Positions 5,443 to 5,489 of a stretch of DNA of 5,489 nucleotides are shown here, one piece after another; the first letter of the stretch is position 1; the number at the start of each line of letters is the position of its first letter. The translations under genes and the position numbers were made by a program. This DNA is from Desulfobulbaceae bacterium (lineage in GTDB: Bacteria; Desulfobacterota; Desulfobulbia; Desulfobulbales; SURF-16): positions 1 through 5,489 of the forward strand of contig JANTFJ010000200.1 in NCBI GenBank assembly GCA_024763495.1, written 5' to 3'. The notes under the pieces were generated by a model that was given only the letters and a program-made list of their open reading frames with translations, had not been told where the DNA came from and made no database searches.

Positions 5443-5489
5443 AGTTGAATCTGCAATCATGATGCATATATTTATTGAGTATAGACCTC

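Overview
The window looks like ordinary bacterial chromosome. It holds one tRNA gene and four protein genes, all on the + strand, separated by intergenic DNA unusually rich in short dispersed repeats. Gene content and style (coiled-coil NYN-domain protein, Lys-leader TatD beside a YggS-type PLP protein, a single-domain universal stress protein, many intergenic TGARYAGTTAC-like motifs) suggest a Desulfobacterota (former Deltaproteobacteria) genome. That assignment is inference from general familiarity, and no marker gene here settles it.

Layout. Positions 1-413 contain no gene, but do contain a 168-bp foldback element with near-perfect 30-bp inverted ends (116-283). A tRNA-Arg(CCG) follows (414-490) with its own intrinsic terminator (499-535). 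The terminator nearly touches a 562-residue protein gene (544-2232), which has a long coiled coil and a C-terminal NYN/YacP-like PIN-fold nuclease domain. A 79-bp MITE-like inverted repeat flanked by TTA (2321-2405) lies just before a TatD-family metal-dependent hydrolase (start preferred at 2444). A 68-bp gap holding a hairpin-forming repeat separates it from a YggS/PLPBP pyridoxal-phosphate homeostasis protein (3337-4029). A 492-bp repeat cluster (4030-4521) precedes a UspA-type universal stress protein (4522-4950). The last 539 bp hold a 15-bp perfect palindrome, a nested GC-rich hairpin, a strong + strand terminator, another repeat copy, and a probable terminator facing a - strand gene beyond the right edge.

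How it fits together. tatD and yggS are closely spaced and probably cotranscribed. The NYN protein gene and usp appear to be separate units. The main recurring pattern is modular repeats: module A (GGAGTCGRAGTTTATGCCC, five copies), module B (CGCTTACC) and module C (TGARYAGTTAC). They occur in both orientations, in the combinations A-B and B-C, in almost every intergenic gap and in none of the coding regions. This looks like a REP/MITE-type family. No transposase, CRISPR array, toxin-antitoxin pair or defence system is visible, and I found no convincing new multi-gene system.
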